A stretch of DNA of 64,000 nt from Kaistia defluvii (GCF_026343955.1 NZ_JAPKNI010000004.1:186001-250000), one strand, 5' to 3'; shown: positions 26,001 to 38,155, counted from the first letter of the stretch. Notes: generated by a model from the letters alone, not told the origin. A program made the numbers and translations.

Positions 26001-27128
26001 TCAGGCCGCCCGGCGCATAGCCTTGCGGGCCAACCTTTCAATCGAGGGATGGCGTTTCACGAACGCCTTGGCACTCTGGTAGCCCACGGTTCCCCATCCG
26101 CGCCACGATAGGCTCTGGTGGATGTCGACGAGCGGGATGTGCCGGGCCTCGAAGCTGCGCTTGTGGCCATAATCGCCGATGGTGAAATCGAAGGTGCGGA
26201 AGCCCTGCCGGTGCAGCGCCTCCATCGTGCGCTCGATCAGCAGGCGGCCGGGCGAGCAGTTGGCCCACTCCCCGCCCGCCGTGCTGATGCGCACCATCGA
26301 ATAGTGATCGCCATGCGCGATGCCGAACAGGCCGGCGACCAGTTCATCGCCCGCCGTGAGCGCGGAGAGCTTGGCCGAACCGTCCTTCAGGCCGTCGAGC
26401 AGGAGCTCGCGATAGAAAGTGTCATAATCCGGCTCATCCAGCAGATAGGGCAGCCCCAGCGACCGGATGCGCGCGCTCTGCTGCGCCGTCAGATATCCGT
26501 AGATCTTGCCGACCATTTCCGGGTCTTCGGCAAACACGAACCGCGCCCGCTCGTCGCGCGTGAACACGCGCCAGAACCGGCCAAGTTCCTTGCGGTTGCC
26601 TTTGGCGAGACTGCGCAGCCAGGTCTCATAGTCGGTGTCGATGCGGAGATAGTTGCCGAAGAGGTTGGAGACCTCGCCGCCAAACGCCTGGACCAGCGGA
26701 TTGGGACGGTCGCCGATCGTGGTCAGCACCTTGGTGAATTCGATCAGATCGGCCGGCGGCAGCGCGGCACGCACCGCGCGCCAGAGCGCGCGCGCCTCCG
26801 CCTCGTCGACTGGTGCCGCGGGCCCAAGCAACGGCGCGTTGTAGTCGGTGATGCCGAGATCGGCGAACTCCACCGTTCGCAGGCTCTTCCGCCGCAGGAT
26901 CAGCGGCAGCGCGAGGGCGTCCCGGCCCATCGCATCCGCGACATGAACCAGCACCGGCGTGACATCGTCCCGGCCAGAAAACGTGCCGTACCAATGCGAT
27001 AGCCAAGGCTCCGCCTGGAACGGCGTCACCGGGGCATGGCCGGCAAGGAACGGCCGCCACAGCGGGGCGGCCTCCTGCCAGGATCGGTGCAAGGTGACGG
27101 TCCAGCGGTCACGCGACGCGTTGGTCAT
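26001..27128 (-). CDS. CelD/BcsL-family GNAT acetyltransferase
   Basis: The 375-residue protein begins MTNASRDRWTVTLHRSWQEA. It has the two-lobed GNAT layout of the CelD (cellulose biosynthesis) and FemAB-like proteins. Recognisable parts are FQAEPWLSHWY in the first lobe and, in the second, LTAGDELVAGLFGIAHGDHY, CSPGRLLIERTMEALHRQG and TFDFTIGDYGHKRSFEA. Members are found in exopolysaccharide and cellulose loci, where they are thought to acylate a sugar or lipid carrier; the substrate here is unknown. It starts 42 bp after the cupin-like gene on the same strand. Confidence 0.85.
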   Translation of the reverse strand: MTNASRDRWTVTLHRSWQEAAPLWRPFLAGHAPVTPFQAEPWLSHWYGTFSGRDDVTPVLVHVADAMGRDALALPLILRRKSLRTVEFADLGITDYNAPLLGPAAPVDEAEARALWRAVRAALPPADLIEFTKVLTTIGDRPNPLVQAFGGEVSNLFGNYLRIDTDYETWLRSLAKGNRKELGRFWRVFTRDERARFVFAEDPEMVGKIYGYLTAQQSARIRSLGLPYLLDEPDYDTFYRELLLDGLKDGSAKLSALTAGDELVAGLFGIAHGDHYSMVRISTAGGEWANCSPGRLLIERTMEALHRQGFRTFDFTIGDYGHKRSFEARHIPLVDIHQSLSWRGWGTVGYQSAKAFVKRHPSIERLARKAMRRAA

Positions 27129-27170
27129 GACGGAACTCCCGCTGTCGTCGCGAGCCTTCCGGGCGCAGCT

Positions 27171-28130
27171 TCAGACGACATAGGCTGGGATATCGACGAT
27201 CTTCGTCACGGTTCCCGGTGCCAGACGGAAGTCGACAGGAAGCATCTTGCGCTGCTCGCGCTTGTACCAGGGGCTGCGGCGCCAGCCGGCCTGCAGGGCG
27301 GCCTTGGTCCAGAAGCCCGCACCTTCCGTGGCGCCCCGCTTGGGGGAGATGCCGAAATGCTTGCGCAGGATTCCGTTGGCCACCGTCAGCATCTGCTCGC
27401 GGCGGATCTGCTCCGTCCAGTGCTCGGTCGTCATCGAAACGCTCAGTTCGTCATGGTTCTCGACGCGATGCGGCGCGTTCAATTCCCATGTCAGCATCTG
27501 CCCTGGCTCGAGATCGAGCACCAGCGCGTGCCGATCGAATTCGGGATCGTACTGCAGCGCCGATTCCAGGCTGGTCAGGGCGATCTTCTCGAGTTCAGCC
27601 TGCGGCAGGAAGGGCTCCTCGGCCGGATAGATGTAGACCCGCTTGCGGCCCATGATCTGCCAAAGCGCCTGTCCGGGCAGGTCGGCATGATAATGCGCCT
27701 TGGCGTTGGGCGACGAAATCAGGATGCCCATCTCATGATTGAAGGAGTCGAATCCGGGCACGCGCTGCTCGACTTCGCCATAGACCGACATCAGCAGGTC
27801 GTAATAGCGCCTGTCGACGAGCTTCAGTTCTCGCAGTTGCAGCCACAGACCGCCCGAGGCAATCTGGGCCATGACTTCGTGGCCGCTCAGGCCGCCGACT
27901 TCACCACGGCGCCAGATCTTCTTCTCCTCGCCGCGCGAACTCGTGCGCATCAGCGAATAATGCTCGATCGGGTAGCGCTGGATCAGTTCCGCCAGGGCGT
28001 CCTTGGAGAACAGCTCATTCTGGCTCAAGGAATGATCGATCCGGAGCGGCTTCTTGCCCCAATCCCGGCTCAGGTCATCCGTCCAATTCCTGAAAATCGT
28101 CTCCGGCACGACAGCCCCCGCGAAAAGCAC
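27171..28130 (-). CDS. JmjC/cupin-like Fe(II)/2-oxoglutarate-type oxygenase, unknown substrate
   Basis: The 319-residue protein carries an iron-binding H-x-D...H pattern. HYHADLPGQALWQIMGRKRV supplies His and Asp, and NAPHRVENHDELSVSMTTEH supplies the distal His and a following strand. Between them, GRKRVYIYP matches the usual G-x-K-x-W/Y-x-L-Y-P turn of JmjC-like cupins. Such proteins hydroxylate proteins or small molecules. It is the first gene of a pair with the CelD-like acetyltransferase, so the two may modify the same product. The 147-bp stretch to glgX holds no recognised site. Confidence 0.7.
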   Translation of the reverse strand: MLFAGAVVPETIFRNWTDDLSRDWGKKPLRIDHSLSQNELFSKDALAELIQRYPIEHYSLMRTSSRGEEKKIWRRGEVGGLSGHEVMAQIASGGLWLQLRELKLVDRRYYDLLMSVYGEVEQRVPGFDSFNHEMGILISSPNAKAHYHADLPGQALWQIMGRKRVYIYPAEEPFLPQAELEKIALTSLESALQYDPEFDRHALVLDLEPGQMLTWELNAPHRVENHDELSVSMTTEHWTEQIRREQMLTVANGILRKHFGISPKRGATEGAGFWTKAALQAGWRRSPWYKREQRKMLPVDFRLAPGTVTKIVDIPAYVV

Positions 28131-28277
28131 AGAATTCTTGACTACAAATTTAACGAACCGCGACCCGCCCAGCCATCGAATTAGCGCAACAGCGTAAATG
28201 ACCCGCAGGCTCGATCCGGCCGATTTATATCAAATCGTCTTGACCAGGCAGCAGCCAAGGCTCGCCGCGGCGATCCG

Positions 28278-30344
28278 CTACCCGAGAAAGAGAAACACCG
28301 AGCGCGGTGGCACCTTCAGGGATGAAATCGGGCCGGATTGCGCGGCACGGCTCGGGTCTGGCGCCGCGGACGCGGCCGCCAGCTGCCAGGACGTTCCGCC
28401 GGCATTCGGCGGCAGGCGCAGATCGATCGGCGTCGTTCCGCCATGCAGCAGGAGACAGGCGCGATCGACCTCGCCGGACCGCGTCAGCACGGCGAAAACG
28501 GCGACCAGCGTCCGGGCATCCGGCGCGTGCCAGCCGGCCCCGTCGAGCGCCTCGCCGTCGGGACCATACCAGCCGACATCGGGCTCGCCGTCCGGGACAA
28601 TCGGCTGTCCGGTGAGGGGACGCGAGTCCCGCAGTGCCGGATGCGCGGCACGCAAAGCTATGATCTGGCTTGCGAAATCAATTAGATCGCGGTCCGCCTC
28701 CGCCCAGTCGAGCCAGGTGAGCGCATTGTCCTGCGCATAGGCGTTGTTGTTGCCCTGCTGGCCTCGGCCGAGCTCGTCGCCCATGGTCAGCATCGGCGTC
28801 CCGCGCGAGAACACCAGCGCCATAAGCAGGGCGCGGACGTTCGAGCGGCGGCGCGCGCGGATCGCGGCGTCGTCGGTCTCCCCCTCGGCGCCATTGTTCC
28901 AGGAGCGATTGTCGGCGGTGCCGTCGCGATTGTTCTCGCCATTGGCGTGGTTCTGCTTGCGCTCATGGGCGACGAGATCGGCAAGCGTGAAGCCGTCATG
29001 GGCGGTGACGAAATTGATGCTTCTGTTAACTCTCCGGTAACGGAGCGCAAAGATATCGGAGGAGCCGGCCAGCCGCGTGGCGAGATCGCCGATCATGCCC
29101 TCGTCGCCCCGGAAGAAACGCCGGATGGTATCGCGGTAGCGATCGTTCCACTCGCCCCAGGCGGCCGGGAAATTGCCGAGCTGGTAGCCGCCGCGGCCGA
29201 TGTCCCATGGCTCGGCGATCAGGATCAGATTCCGCAGGAGCGGATCCTGGTCGATGGCGGCGAGCAGCGGCGCCGCCGGATCGAATCCGTCGTCGCGGCG
29301 GGCAAGCGTGGTGGCGAGGTCGAAGCGGAAGCCGTCGACGCCGGCGCGCTCCACCCAGGTCCGGAGTGCGTCCATGACCATCCGCACCACCGCCGGCCGG
29401 TCGCAGGCCAGAATGTTGCCGGTGCCGGCATCGTTGACGTAGTGCGCCGGGTCATACGGATCGAGCCGGTAGTAGCCAGCATTGTCGAGGCCGCGCATCG
29501 AGACGGTCGGGCCGAGATGGTCGCTCTCGCCGGAATGGTTGAAGACGACGTCGAGGATGACGGCGATGCCGGCCTCATGCAGCGCCGCGACCGCCGCAGC
29601 GACCTCGGCAAAGCCACCGGGCGCCAGGCGCGGGTCGGGCGCCATCCAGGCGATCGGGTTGTAGCCCCAGTAATTCGTCAGCCCGAGCGGCGGCAGATGG
29701 CGCTCGTCGAGCCAGGCGGCGACCGGCAGCAGTTCCACCGTGGTGACGCCGAGGCGCTTCAGATGCGCCACCGAGGCTGGATGGCCGAGCCCGGCGAAGG
29801 TGCCGCGAAGGGCCTCGGGAATCGCGGGATTGAGCTTGGAGAAACCGCGCACATGCAGTTCGTAGATCACCTGCCGGTCCCAGTCGACCGGCGGGTCCAG
29901 GCGTGGCTGTGGAGCCGCCGTCGATGTCACGATCGCCTTGGGAACGACGCCGGCGCTGTCGTGCTCGTCGCTGGCAACGCCAAGGCGGCGGGCGTCGAAG
30001 AGAACGTCGGCGAGCCGGAATGGCCGGTCGAGCGCCAGGGCGTAGGGATCGACCAGCAGCTTCGCGACGTTGAAGCGCTGGCCGGCTTTCGGACGCCACT
30101 CGCCGTCGGCGCGCAAGCCATAGCGGTCGCCCGGCTTTACACCGTCCACATGGCCGTGGAACACGTCGCCGGAGCGGGCCGGCAGGCGGATGCGCCGGAG
30201 CTCGATCTGCCCCGTCGCGTCGAACAGACAGAAATGGATCGCCTCCGCATGGCCGGAGACGACGGCGACGTTGACGCCCGTCGCCGTCGGCGTGACGCCG
30301 AGCGGCTCGGGCGAGCCGTCGCTCACGGACGCATTGACCTTCAT
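28278..30344 (-). CDS. glgX: GlgX, glycogen debranching enzyme
   Basis: The 688-residue GH13 enzyme begins [20 protein letters not shown]. It has an N-terminal CBM48-like domain followed by the catalytic barrel: [33 protein letters not shown] (nucleophile Asp), [18 protein letters not shown] (acid/base Glu) and [15 protein letters not shown] (transition-state Asp). It hydrolyses alpha-1,6 branches of glycogen shortened by GlgP. ATG 30344 overlaps the glgA stop by 4 bp; the longer open frame is a shadow of glgA. It is the last gene of the glgP-B-C-A-X operon. Length is near that of E. coli GlgX (657). Confidence 0.96.
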   Translation of the reverse strand: MKVNASVSDGSPEPLGVTPTATGVNVAVVSGHAEAIHFCLFDATGQIELRRIRLPARSGDVFHGHVDGVKPGDRYGLRADGEWRPKAGQRFNVAKLLVDPYALALDRPFRLADVLFDARRLGVASDEHDSAGVVPKAIVTSTAAPQPRLDPPVDWDRQVIYELHVRGFSKLNPAIPEALRGTFAGLGHPASVAHLKRLGVTTVELLPVAAWLDERHLPPLGLTNYWGYNPIAWMAPDPRLAPGGFAEVAAAVAALHEAGIAVILDVVFNHSGESDHLGPTVSMRGLDNAGYYRLDPYDPAHYVNDAGTGNILACDRPAVVRMVMDALRTWVERAGVDGFRFDLATTLARRDDGFDPAAPLLAAIDQDPLLRNLILIAEPWDIGRGGYQLGNFPAAWGEWNDRYRDTIRRFFRGDEGMIGDLATRLAGSSDIFALRYRRVNRSINFVTAHDGFTLADLVAHERKQNHANGENNRDGTADNRSWNNGAEGETDDAAIRARRRSNVRALLMALVFSRGTPMLTMGDELGRGQQGNNNAYAQDNALTWLDWAEADRDLIDFASQIIALRAAHPALRDSRPLTGQPIVPDGEPDVGWYGPDGEALDGAGWHAPDARTLVAVFAVLTRSGEVDRACLLLHGGTTPIDLRLPPNAGGTSWQLAAASAAPDPSRAAQSGPISSLKVPPRSVFLFLG

Positions 30345-31795
30345 CCTGCGTGGCCGGCCACGAGCTCGCGGTAGAGCCGCGCATAGGCGGCGGCGGGCCG
30401 TGTCCAGGAGACGTCGGTCTTCATCGCGTTCTTCTGCATCTTTTTCCAGGCCGGGCGGTCCTGCCATAGACGGGTCGTCCGCAGGATGGCGGATTCCAGC
30501 GCGTCGCCATTGACTGGATTGAACTGCACGCCGGTGCCGACGCCCGCGGCGAGCGCCACCTCGTTGGCGTCGATCACCGTATCGGCGAGGCCGCCGACCC
30601 GCGACACCAGCGGCAGCGCGCCATAGCGCAGCGCGCAGAGCTGGGTCAGGCCGCACGGCTCGAAACGCGACGGCACCAGGATCACGTCCGAGCCGGCCTG
30701 GATCAGATGCGCCAGGCCCTCATCATAGCCGTTGATCATGCCGACGCGGCCACGATGCAGCGTCGTGGCTCCGCCGAAACCGTTCGCCAGCCACGGTTCG
30801 CCGGAGCCGAGCAGCGCCAGCTGTCCGCCAGAGCCCAGGATCACCGGCAGGCGGTCGAGCAGCAGATCGAGCCCCTTCTGCCAGCTCAGCCGGCTGACGA
30901 CGCCGAAGATCAGCGCATTGGGATCAACATCGAGACCCAGGCGCTGCTGCAGCGCCTTCTTGTTGGCGGCGCGGCCGGCCATCTTGGCGACGTCGAAGGG
31001 CGCGGCGATCGAGGTGTCCGTCGCCGGATTCCAGACCGCCGTGTCGATGCCGTTCAGGATCCCCGAGACGGCATTGCCGCGACTGCGCAGCAGGCCATCC
31101 AGGCCCATGCCGCCCTCGCCCGTGCGGATCTCGGCCGCATAGGTCGGCGACACGGTGGTGACGCGATCGGATATCTGCAAGCCGGCCTTCAGGAAGCCGA
31201 TCGTGCCGTAATATTCGACGCCGTCCACGGCATAGGCGCGCGCCGGCAGGCCCAGCGCCGGCAGCAGGTCGCGGCCATACTGGCCCTGGAAAGCGAGGTT
31301 GTGGACGGTCATCACCGTCGGGATGGCGACCCGATCGTCATAGCGCATGTAGGCGGCGGTCAGGCCGGTCTGCCAGTCATGCGCGTGGATGACGTCCGGC
31401 GTCAGCCTCGGCACCAGTCCCTGGCCGATTTCGGCCGCAACCCGCGAAAGCGCGGCGAAGCGGAGCGGGTTGTCGATCCAGTCCCGCCCCTCGTCGTCGA
31501 CATAAGGGTTGCCCGGCCGGTTGAAGAGATGCGGCGCGTCGAGGACGAGCAGGTCCAGCCCCTTCGCCTGCGCCTTGAGCAGCCGCGCGTCATGGCCGAA
31601 CAAGCCCGGAAAGGTATGCACCACCTCGGGCTTCTTCAGTTCCGCCATCACCGCCGGATAGCCCGGGATCAGCGTGGTGACGGCGACATCCTCGGCCGCG
31701 AGCGCCCCCGGCAAGGCGCCGGCGACATCGGCGAGGCCGCCGGTTTTCACGAGCGGATAGATCTCGGAGACGACGGCGAGAACTTTCAGGGTCAT
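30341..31795 (-). CDS. glgA: GlgA, glycogen synthase (ADP-glucose, GT5)
   Basis: The 484-residue enzyme extends alpha-1,4-glucan using ADP-glucose. The N-terminal substrate-binding motif is [17 protein letters not shown] (residues 16-32). Other family blocks are [44 protein letters not shown] and the catalytic [18 protein letters not shown]. Length matches bacterial GlgA (about 480). It is separated from glgC by an 81-bp gap occupied by a perfect palindrome (31829-31872) and overlaps glgX by 4 bp. Confidence 0.97.
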   Translation of the reverse strand: MTLKVLAVVSEIYPLVKTGGLADVAGALPGALAAEDVAVTTLIPGYPAVMAELKKPEVVHTFPGLFGHDARLLKAQAKGLDLLVLDAPHLFNRPGNPYVDDEGRDWIDNPLRFAALSRVAAEIGQGLVPRLTPDVIHAHDWQTGLTAAYMRYDDRVAIPTVMTVHNLAFQGQYGRDLLPALGLPARAYAVDGVEYYGTIGFLKAGLQISDRVTTVSPTYAAEIRTGEGGMGLDGLLRSRGNAVSGILNGIDTAVWNPATDTSIAAPFDVAKMAGRAANKKALQQRLGLDVDPNALIFGVVSRLSWQKGLDLLLDRLPVILGSGGQLALLGSGEPWLANGFGGATTLHRGRVGMINGYDEGLAHLIQAGSDVILVPSRFEPCGLTQLCALRYGALPLVSRVGGLADTVIDANEVALAAGVGTGVQFNPVNGDALESAILRTTRLWQDRPAWKKMQKNAMKTDVSWTRPAAAYARLYRELVAGHAG

Positions 31796-31828
31796 GGATC
31801 AGCCAAACCTTGGAACAGGAAGCAAGGC

Positions 31829-31872
31829 CCTCACCCGGCCCTCTCCCGTTTGCGGGAGAGGGCCGGGTGAGG
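31829..31872. repeat. Long palindrome of the CCCTCTCCCGC repeat family between glgC and glgA
   Basis: Two perfect 20-bp arms (31829-31848 and 31853-31872) with a TTTG loop; the inner part is CCCTCTCCCG...CGGGAGAGGG. It is the most perfect copy of the family in the window. As RNA it would form a very stable hairpin that could stabilise glgC mRNA or reduce read-through into glgA and glgX. Confidence 0.9.
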
Positions 31873-31876
31873 ATCT

Positions 31877-33142
31877 TCAGAGATTCAACGCATCGATCAT
31901 CGGCTGGGTAATCAGGCAGATGCCGTTATCGGTGCGCATGAAGCGTTTCGCGTCGAGTTCCGGATCCTCGCCGACGACGAGCCCTTCCGGGATCTGCACG
32001 CGCGCATCGACCACGACATTGCTGAGCCGGGCGGAACGGCCGACCTCGACATAGGGCAGGATGACGCCGTTCTCGACATGCGAATAGGAATTGCAGCGCA
32101 CGCCGGTGAACAGCAGCGCCCGTTCCAGCGACGCGCCGGAGACGATGCAGCCGCCCGAGACCAGCGACGACAGCGCATAGCCGCGGCGGTGATCCTCGTT
32201 GTGGACGAACTTCGCCGGCGGCGTAACCTCGCTATAGGTCCAGATCGGCCAGTTGCGGTCGAACAGGTCGAGGTCAGGCACGATGCTGGTCAGGTCGATA
32301 TTCGCTTCCCAATAGGCATCGACCGTTCCAACGTCGCGCCAGTAGCTGACGGATTCCTGGGTCGATCGCACGCAGGAATCCTCGAAGTGATGGGCGACGG
32401 CCTTCCCGTTCTTGACGATGTTCGGGATGATGTCCTTGCCGAAATCGCGGCTGGAATTCGGGTCGTTGGCGTCGCGCTCCAGTTCCTCGATCAGGAACTT
32501 GGTATCGAAGACATAGATGCCCATCGAGGCCAGCGCCTTGTCCGGCTTGCCGGGCATGGCCGGCGGATCCTTCGGCTTCTCGATGAAGTGCAGGATGCGG
32601 TCGGTGTCGTCGACATGCATGACGCCGAAGCCGGTCGCCTCCATGCGCGGAACTTCCAGGCAGCCGATCGTCACGTCGGCGCCGGAGTCGACGTGCTGCT
32701 GCAGCATCAACTCGTAGTCCATCTTGTAGATGTGATCGCCGGCGAGAATGACGAAATACTTGGCTTCATAGTCCTTCAGGATATCGAGGTTCTGATAGAC
32801 CGCGTCGGCCGTGCCGCGATACCAGGCGTCCTCCGAGACGCGCTGGCTCGCCGGGAAGACGTCGAAAATCTCGTTGCGCTCGGGCCGGAAGAAGTTCCAG
32901 CCCCGGTTCAGATGCCGGATCAGGCTGTGCGCCTTGTACTGGGTAGCGACGCCGATCCTGCGGATGCCCGAATTGACGGCATTGGAGAGCGCGAAATCGA
33001 TGATGCGCGACTTGCCGCCGAAATAGACCGCCGGCTTGGCGCGCCGGTCGGTCAATTCCATCAGGCGGCTGCCGCGTCCACCCGCCAGCACGAAGGCCAT
33101 GGCATTACGCGCCAGCGGCGCATTGGTTTGCGGCCGTTCCAT
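31877..33142 (-). CDS. glgC: GlgC, glucose-1-phosphate adenylyltransferase
   Basis: The 421-residue enzyme makes ADP-glucose from ATP and glucose-1-phosphate, the committed step of glycogen synthesis. Motifs: [20 protein letters not shown] (nucleotide and activator binding), [26 protein letters not shown] and, in the C-terminal beta-helix, [17 protein letters not shown]. The start is ATG 33142 ([12 protein letters not shown]); an in-frame extension upstream enters the gap after glgB. Length matches rhizobial GlgC (about 420). It begins 43 bp after glgB. Confidence 0.97.
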   Translation of the reverse strand: MERPQTNAPLARNAMAFVLAGGRGSRLMELTDRRAKPAVYFGGKSRIIDFALSNAVNSGIRRIGVATQYKAHSLIRHLNRGWNFFRPERNEIFDVFPASQRVSEDAWYRGTADAVYQNLDILKDYEAKYFVILAGDHIYKMDYELMLQQHVDSGADVTIGCLEVPRMEATGFGVMHVDDTDRILHFIEKPKDPPAMPGKPDKALASMGIYVFDTKFLIEELERDANDPNSSRDFGKDIIPNIVKNGKAVAHHFEDSCVRSTQESVSYWRDVGTVDAYWEANIDLTSIVPDLDLFDRNWPIWTYSEVTPPAKFVHNEDHRRGYALSSLVSGGCIVSGASLERALLFTGVRCNSYSHVENGVILPYVEVGRSARLSNVVVDARVQIPEGLVVGEDPELDAKRFMRTDNGICLITQPMIDALNL

Positions 33143-33185
33143 CCTTAGTCCCTCCCGAAACGCTCGTTGTCCTGCAGTGTTTTTG

Positions 33186-35405
33186 TCAACCGGCCCCCCG
33201 CGCGGACGGTTCCTTCGGATCATATTCGAAGAAGACCGTCGCAAGCGGAGGTAGAACGAACTCGGCCGAAGCCGGGAAACCATGAGCGGGCACGGCGGTC
33301 GCCTGGACGGCGCCGAGATTGCCGACGCCGGAGCCGCCATAGATCGTCGCGTCCGAATTGAGGATCTCACGCCAGCGGCCCGCCTCGGGCAGCCCGATGC
33401 GATAGAAGTCGCGCACCACCGGGGTGAAGTTGGAGATCACGAGTACCGGCTTGTCGCCCGGCGCGCCGAAGCGCAGGAAGGCGAAGACCGACTGGTCCTT
33501 GTCGTCCGGAATGACCCAGCGAAACCCCTCGCCCTCGCAGTCGCGCGCATGCAGCGCTGGGTGGCTGCGATAGGCGGTATTCAGGTCGCGGACGAAATCC
33601 TGCAGGCCGGAATGCTGCGGGTCGGCGAGCAGATGCCAGTCGAGGCTCTGGTCGAAGTTCCATTCCCTGGCCTGGCCGAACTCCTGGCCCATGAACAGCA
33701 GCTTCTTGCCGGGGTGGCCCCACATGTAGCCGTAATAGGCGCGGACATTCGCGAATTGCTGCCAGCGATCGCCCGGCATCTTGCCCAGGATCGAGCGCTT
33801 GCCGTGAACGACCTCGTCATGGCTGAGCGGCAGGACGAAGTTCTCCGAGAAGGCGTAGAGCAGGCCGAAAGTCAGCTTGTCGTGGTGATAGCGGCGGTAG
33901 ATCGGCTCGAGCGACATGTAGTCGAGCGTGTCGTTCATCCAGCCCATGTTCCACTTGAAGCCGAAGCCGAGCCCGTTCTCATGCACGGGCAGCGTGACGC
34001 CGGGCCAGGAGGTCGATTCCTCGGCGATGGTCGTGGTGCCCGGATGCTCGCCATAGCAGAGCTGGTTCACGCGGCGCACGAACGCCACCGCGTCCTTGTT
34101 GTCATTGGTGCCGTCGGGATTGGGCGACCATTCGCCATCCTTGCGCGAATAGTTGAGATAGAGCATGGACGCGACCGCATCGACGCGGAAGCCGTCGACA
34201 TGATAGCGGTCGAGCCAATAAAGCGCGCTGGCGGCGAGGAAGTTCGACACTTCCTTGCGGCCGAAATCATAGATCGCCGTGTTCCAGTCGGGATGGAAGC
34301 CGCGACGCGGATCGGCGTGCTCATAGAGCGGCTTGCCGTCGAAATGCGACAGGCCATGCCGGTCGGTCGGAAAATGGGCGGGCACCCAGTCGAGGATGAC
34401 GCTGAGCCCGGCCTGGTGCGCACGATCGACGAAGCGGGCGAAGCCGGCCGGGTCGCCATGCCGCCGCGTCGGCGCGAACAGGCCGATCGGCTGGTAGCCC
34501 CAGGAAGCGTCGAGCGGATGTTCGCTGACCGGCAGCAGCTCGAGATGAGTGAAGCCCATCTGCACCGCATAGGGAATCAGGCGGTCGGCCAGTTCCTCAT
34601 AAGTCAGGAAGGCATTGCCGTCGCCACGCTGCCAGGAGCCGAGATGCACCTCGTAGATCGACATGGGCTGGCGCCGCGCCTGCCCCTCGCCGCGCTGGCC
34701 GAGAAACGCCTCGTCGTTCCAGGTGAAATTGTCGGTCCGCGCGACGATCGACGCCGTCGAGGGCCGAAGCTCGCCGGCAAAGCCGACGGGATCCGCCTTG
34801 AGCGGCTGGACGATGCCGTCGGCGCCGACGATCTCGTATTTGTAGATCGCCCCCTCGCCGAGATCGGCCGCGAAGATTTCCCACAGCCCGCTGTCGACGC
34901 GCTTGCGCATCTGGTGGCGGCGGCCATCCCAGCCGTTGAAATCGCCGACGACCGAGACGCGCTGCGCATCGGGAGCCCAGACAGCGAAATGCACGCCGTC
35001 GACGCCTTCGTGATGCAGCAGATGCGCGCCAAGCTTTTCATAGAGCTGGCGATGGGTGCCTTCGACCAGCAGGTAGTCGTCGGTCGCGCCGAGCACGCCG
35101 GCGAAGCTGTAGGGATCATGGAAGGTCCAGCCGCCGCCGGCATTCTCCGCCCGCAGCCGATAGCGGAAGCGCGCGGTGTGACCAGGAATCAGGGCCTCGA
35201 AGAAATCGGTGCCGGGACGCCGTTCCAGCGGCGCGACCCGGTTGCCGTCGCGGTCCTCGACGACGAGCGTTTCCGCATGCGGCATGAAGGCCCGGATGGC
35301 GAGGCCATCCGGTGTTTCATGCGGCCCGAGGAGAGCGAAGGGATCACCGTGACGCGCGGCAATGAGGGCTTCGACATCCGATACGCTTGCCCGCCAACCC
35401 GTCAT
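33186..35405 (-). CDS. glgB: GlgB, 1,4-alpha-glucan branching enzyme
   Basis: The 739-residue GH13 enzyme begins [20 protein letters not shown]. An N-terminal CBM48 pair ([11 protein letters not shown] and [20 protein letters not shown]) precedes the barrel. Barrel motifs are [33 protein letters not shown] (nucleophile Asp), [13 protein letters not shown] (acid/base Glu) and [14 protein letters not shown] (third acidic residue). It introduces alpha-1,6 branches into glycogen. ATG 35405 lies 22 bp after the glgP stop; the extended frame upstream overlaps glgP and is rejected. Confidence 0.97.
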   Translation of the reverse strand: MTGWRASVSDVEALIAARHGDPFALLGPHETPDGLAIRAFMPHAETLVVEDRDGNRVAPLERRPGTDFFEALIPGHTARFRYRLRAENAGGGWTFHDPYSFAGVLGATDDYLLVEGTHRQLYEKLGAHLLHHEGVDGVHFAVWAPDAQRVSVVGDFNGWDGRRHQMRKRVDSGLWEIFAADLGEGAIYKYEIVGADGIVQPLKADPVGFAGELRPSTASIVARTDNFTWNDEAFLGQRGEGQARRQPMSIYEVHLGSWQRGDGNAFLTYEELADRLIPYAVQMGFTHLELLPVSEHPLDASWGYQPIGLFAPTRRHGDPAGFARFVDRAHQAGLSVILDWVPAHFPTDRHGLSHFDGKPLYEHADPRRGFHPDWNTAIYDFGRKEVSNFLAASALYWLDRYHVDGFRVDAVASMLYLNYSRKDGEWSPNPDGTNDNKDAVAFVRRVNQLCYGEHPGTTTIAEESTSWPGVTLPVHENGLGFGFKWNMGWMNDTLDYMSLEPIYRRYHHDKLTFGLLYAFSENFVLPLSHDEVVHGKRSILGKMPGDRWQQFANVRAYYGYMWGHPGKKLLFMGQEFGQAREWNFDQSLDWHLLADPQHSGLQDFVRDLNTAYRSHPALHARDCEGEGFRWVIPDDKDQSVFAFLRFGAPGDKPVLVISNFTPVVRDFYRIGLPEAGRWREILNSDATIYGGSGVGNLGAVQATAVPAHGFPASAEFVLPPLATVFFEYDPKEPSARGAG

Positions 35406-35427
35406 CGCAACTCCCTGCACGCTTTGC

Positions 35428-37932
35428 CTATCCAGCCGGCCTGACGGGTACATTCCAGATCTCCCCGGCATATTCCGCAATGGTGCGGTCCGAAGAGAAC
35501 CAGCCGACCCGAGCCGTGTTCAGCAGGCTCGCCTTCCACCATGCTGCTCTGTCGAGCCACAACGCGTCAACGTCTCGTTGCGCTGCATAGTAAGAATCGA
35601 AATCCGCGGTCACCAGGAAGTAGTCGTGATGGCGCAGCGCGGTCGTCAGGGCGGCGAAACGGCCGGGCTCGCCGGGCGAGAAGATGCCCGCCTCGATCGC
35701 CTCGAGAACGTCGGCCAGCATGCGCGACTTGGCGATCGTGTCGCCCGCGTCGATGCCGGCGATCCGACGCGCCGCGACCTCGGCGGTGGTCAGGCCGAAG
35801 ATGAAGATGTTTTCGTCGCCGACGCGCTCCTTGATCTCGACATTGGCGCCATCGAGCGTGCCGATGGTGAGCGCGCCATTGAGCGCCAGCTTCATGTTGC
35901 CGGTGCCCGACGCTTCCATGCCGGCGGTCGAGATCTGCTCGGACAGGTCGGCGGCGGGGATGATCATCTCGGCCAGGCTGACATTGTAGTTCGGCAGGAA
36001 CACCACCTTCAGCAGGTCGCGAACGGTGGGGTCGCTGTTGATCACCTGTGCCACGTCATTGGCGAGCTTGATGATCAGCTTGGCCTGGTGGTAGCTCGCC
36101 GCCGCCTTGCCGGCGAAGATTTTTACGCGGGGCACCCATTCCTTGTGCGGCTGGGCGCGCATGGCCTGGTAGAGCGCGATCGTCTCCAGGATGTTGAGCA
36201 GCTGGCGCTTGTATTCGTGGATGCGCTTGATCTGAACGTCGAACAGCGCGTTCGGATTGACGCGGATGTCGAGCCGGTCGCGGATCAGCTTGGCGAGCGC
36301 GATCTTGTTCTCCCGGCGCACCGCGCCGAACTGCTCGTGCAGGCCGACATCGCCGGCCCAGGGTTCCAGCTGGGTCAGCGCCTCGGCATTGTCGAGGATC
36401 GACGCGCCGCAGGTGTCGACGAGGATGCGCGTCAGACCCGGATTGGCCTCATGCAGCCAGCGACGGAAGGTGATGCCGTTGGTCTTGTTGTTGAGGCGGC
36501 CGGGATAGACCTGGTCGAGATCGTGGAAGATCGTCTGCTTGATCAGGTCGGAATGCAGCGCCGAGACGCCGTTGATCGAATGCGAGCCGATGAAGGCGAG
36601 ATGCCCCATGCGCACCCGGCGGCCATTGTTCTCGTCGATCAGCGACACGGAGGACAGGAAGCGGTCGTCCGATTCCTCGAGCTTCTTCGCCTTCTCCAGA
36701 TGGAGGGCGTTGATCAGATAGATGATCTGCATCTGGCGCGGCAGCAGCCGCTCGAGCAGCGGCACCGGCCATGTCTCCAGCGCCTCGGGCAGCAGGGTGT
36801 GGTTGGTGTAGCCGAGGGTGCGGACGGTGATGTCCCACGCTTCTTCCCAGGGGATTTCGCGCAGGTCGACCAGGATGCGCATCAGCTCGGCGACGGAGAT
36901 CGCCGGATGGGTGTCGTTGAGCTGGATCGCCACCTTGTCGGGCAGCGAGCGGATGTCGCCATAGGTGCGGGTGTGGCGGTGGATCAGATCCTGCAGCGAT
37001 GCGGAGACGAAGAAGTACTCCTGCCGCAGGCGCAGCTCCTGCCCGGCCGCGCTCTCGTCGCTCGGATAGAGGATCTTGGAGATCGCCTCGGCCCGCACCT
37101 GCTCGACCAGCGCGCCGATATGATCGCCCGAGTTGAAGGCGTCGAGGCGCAGCGGGTCGACGGCGCGCGCCGACCACAGGCGCAGCGTGTTGACGTGGCG
37201 GCCGCGCCAGCCGGGGATCGGCGTATCATAGGGCACGGCCTCGATCGTCTCGGCCGCGTGCCAGACATAGCGGGCGATGCCGGTCGGCGACATGATCGCC
37301 TCGACCGAGCCGCCGAACTGGATGTCGTAGACGACTTCCGGACGCTCGAACTGCCAGGGATTGCCGAAGGAGAGCCAGGTCTCGGGATATTCCTGCTGCC
37401 AGCCGTTCTTCACCACCTGTCGGAACAGGCCGTGGTCGTAGCGGATGCCGTAGCCATAGGCCGGGATCGACAGCGAGGCCATGGAATCCATGAAGCAGGC
37501 CGCGAGACGGCCAAGGCCGCCATTGCCGAGCGCCGCGTCCGGCTCAACCGTCTTCAGCTGGTCCAGGTCGACGCCGAGATCGCCGAGCGCCGCGCGGAAC
37601 GCCTCGGTCAGGCCGAGATTGTTCATCGCATCGAACAGCAGCCGGCCGATGAGGAATTCGAGCGACAGGTAATAGACGCGCTTGCGGCCCTCGGTGTAGG
37701 TCGACTTGGAGGACGCGATCCACGGATCGACCATGCGGTCGCGCACCGCGAGCGCCGTGGCGACGAACCAGTCGCGGTCGCTGGCGGTGACGGCGTTCTT
37801 GCCGACCGCGTAGGTCAGCTTGGCGTTGATCGCATTGCGGGCGGCGGCGATCTCGGCCTCCGTCGCCGCAGCGACGGGCGCGTGCGCGGCCTCCGCGTCC
37901 TGGGTCGATATCGACATGGTTGCGTCCTGCAT
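35428..37932 (-). CDS. glgP: GlgP, glycogen/starch phosphorylase
   Basis: The 834-residue protein starts at ATG 37932 ([17 protein letters not shown]) behind an AGGACGAGG site; ATG 37917 is an alternative. It degrades glycogen to glucose-1-phosphate using PLP. The PLP-lysine motif [20 protein letters not shown] is intact, as are [34 protein letters not shown] and the [11 protein letters not shown] block. It is the first gene of the five-gene glg operon. The 223 bp upstream, to the Crp/Fnr gene, would hold the operon promoter; no clear operator was recognised. Confidence 0.97.
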   Translation of the reverse strand: MQDATMSISTQDAEAAHAPVAAATEAEIAAARNAINAKLTYAVGKNAVTASDRDWFVATALAVRDRMVDPWIASSKSTYTEGRKRVYYLSLEFLIGRLLFDAMNNLGLTEAFRAALGDLGVDLDQLKTVEPDAALGNGGLGRLAACFMDSMASLSIPAYGYGIRYDHGLFRQVVKNGWQQEYPETWLSFGNPWQFERPEVVYDIQFGGSVEAIMSPTGIARYVWHAAETIEAVPYDTPIPGWRGRHVNTLRLWSARAVDPLRLDAFNSGDHIGALVEQVRAEAISKILYPSDESAAGQELRLRQEYFFVSASLQDLIHRHTRTYGDIRSLPDKVAIQLNDTHPAISVAELMRILVDLREIPWEEAWDITVRTLGYTNHTLLPEALETWPVPLLERLLPRQMQIIYLINALHLEKAKKLEESDDRFLSSVSLIDENNGRRVRMGHLAFIGSHSINGVSALHSDLIKQTIFHDLDQVYPGRLNNKTNGITFRRWLHEANPGLTRILVDTCGASILDNAEALTQLEPWAGDVGLHEQFGAVRRENKIALAKLIRDRLDIRVNPNALFDVQIKRIHEYKRQLLNILETIALYQAMRAQPHKEWVPRVKIFAGKAAASYHQAKLIIKLANDVAQVINSDPTVRDLLKVVFLPNYNVSLAEMIIPAADLSEQISTAGMEASGTGNMKLALNGALTIGTLDGANVEIKERVGDENIFIFGLTTAEVAARRIAGIDAGDTIAKSRMLADVLEAIEAGIFSPGEPGRFAALTTALRHHDYFLVTADFDSYYAAQRDVDALWLDRAAWWKASLLNTARVGWFSSDRTIAEYAGEIWNVPVRPAG

Positions 37933-38155
37933 CGATTGGCCTCGTCCTGGCTCGCCGCGAATTGCCTCGCATCCGGACCGACGGCGATCGCTCGGGCCAG
38001 ACTGCACTCCATGCAACAACAATGCCGAATTGCGTCGCCTCGCCGGAATCGCCCGGAAGGGCCGAAAGCGGCCGCTGGTCACTCGGCCACCTTATGGCAT
38101 AGTCCGTTTCGATTGGACGACAGCCTAATTTATGGGCGAGCCGCGAGCGGCCGGC

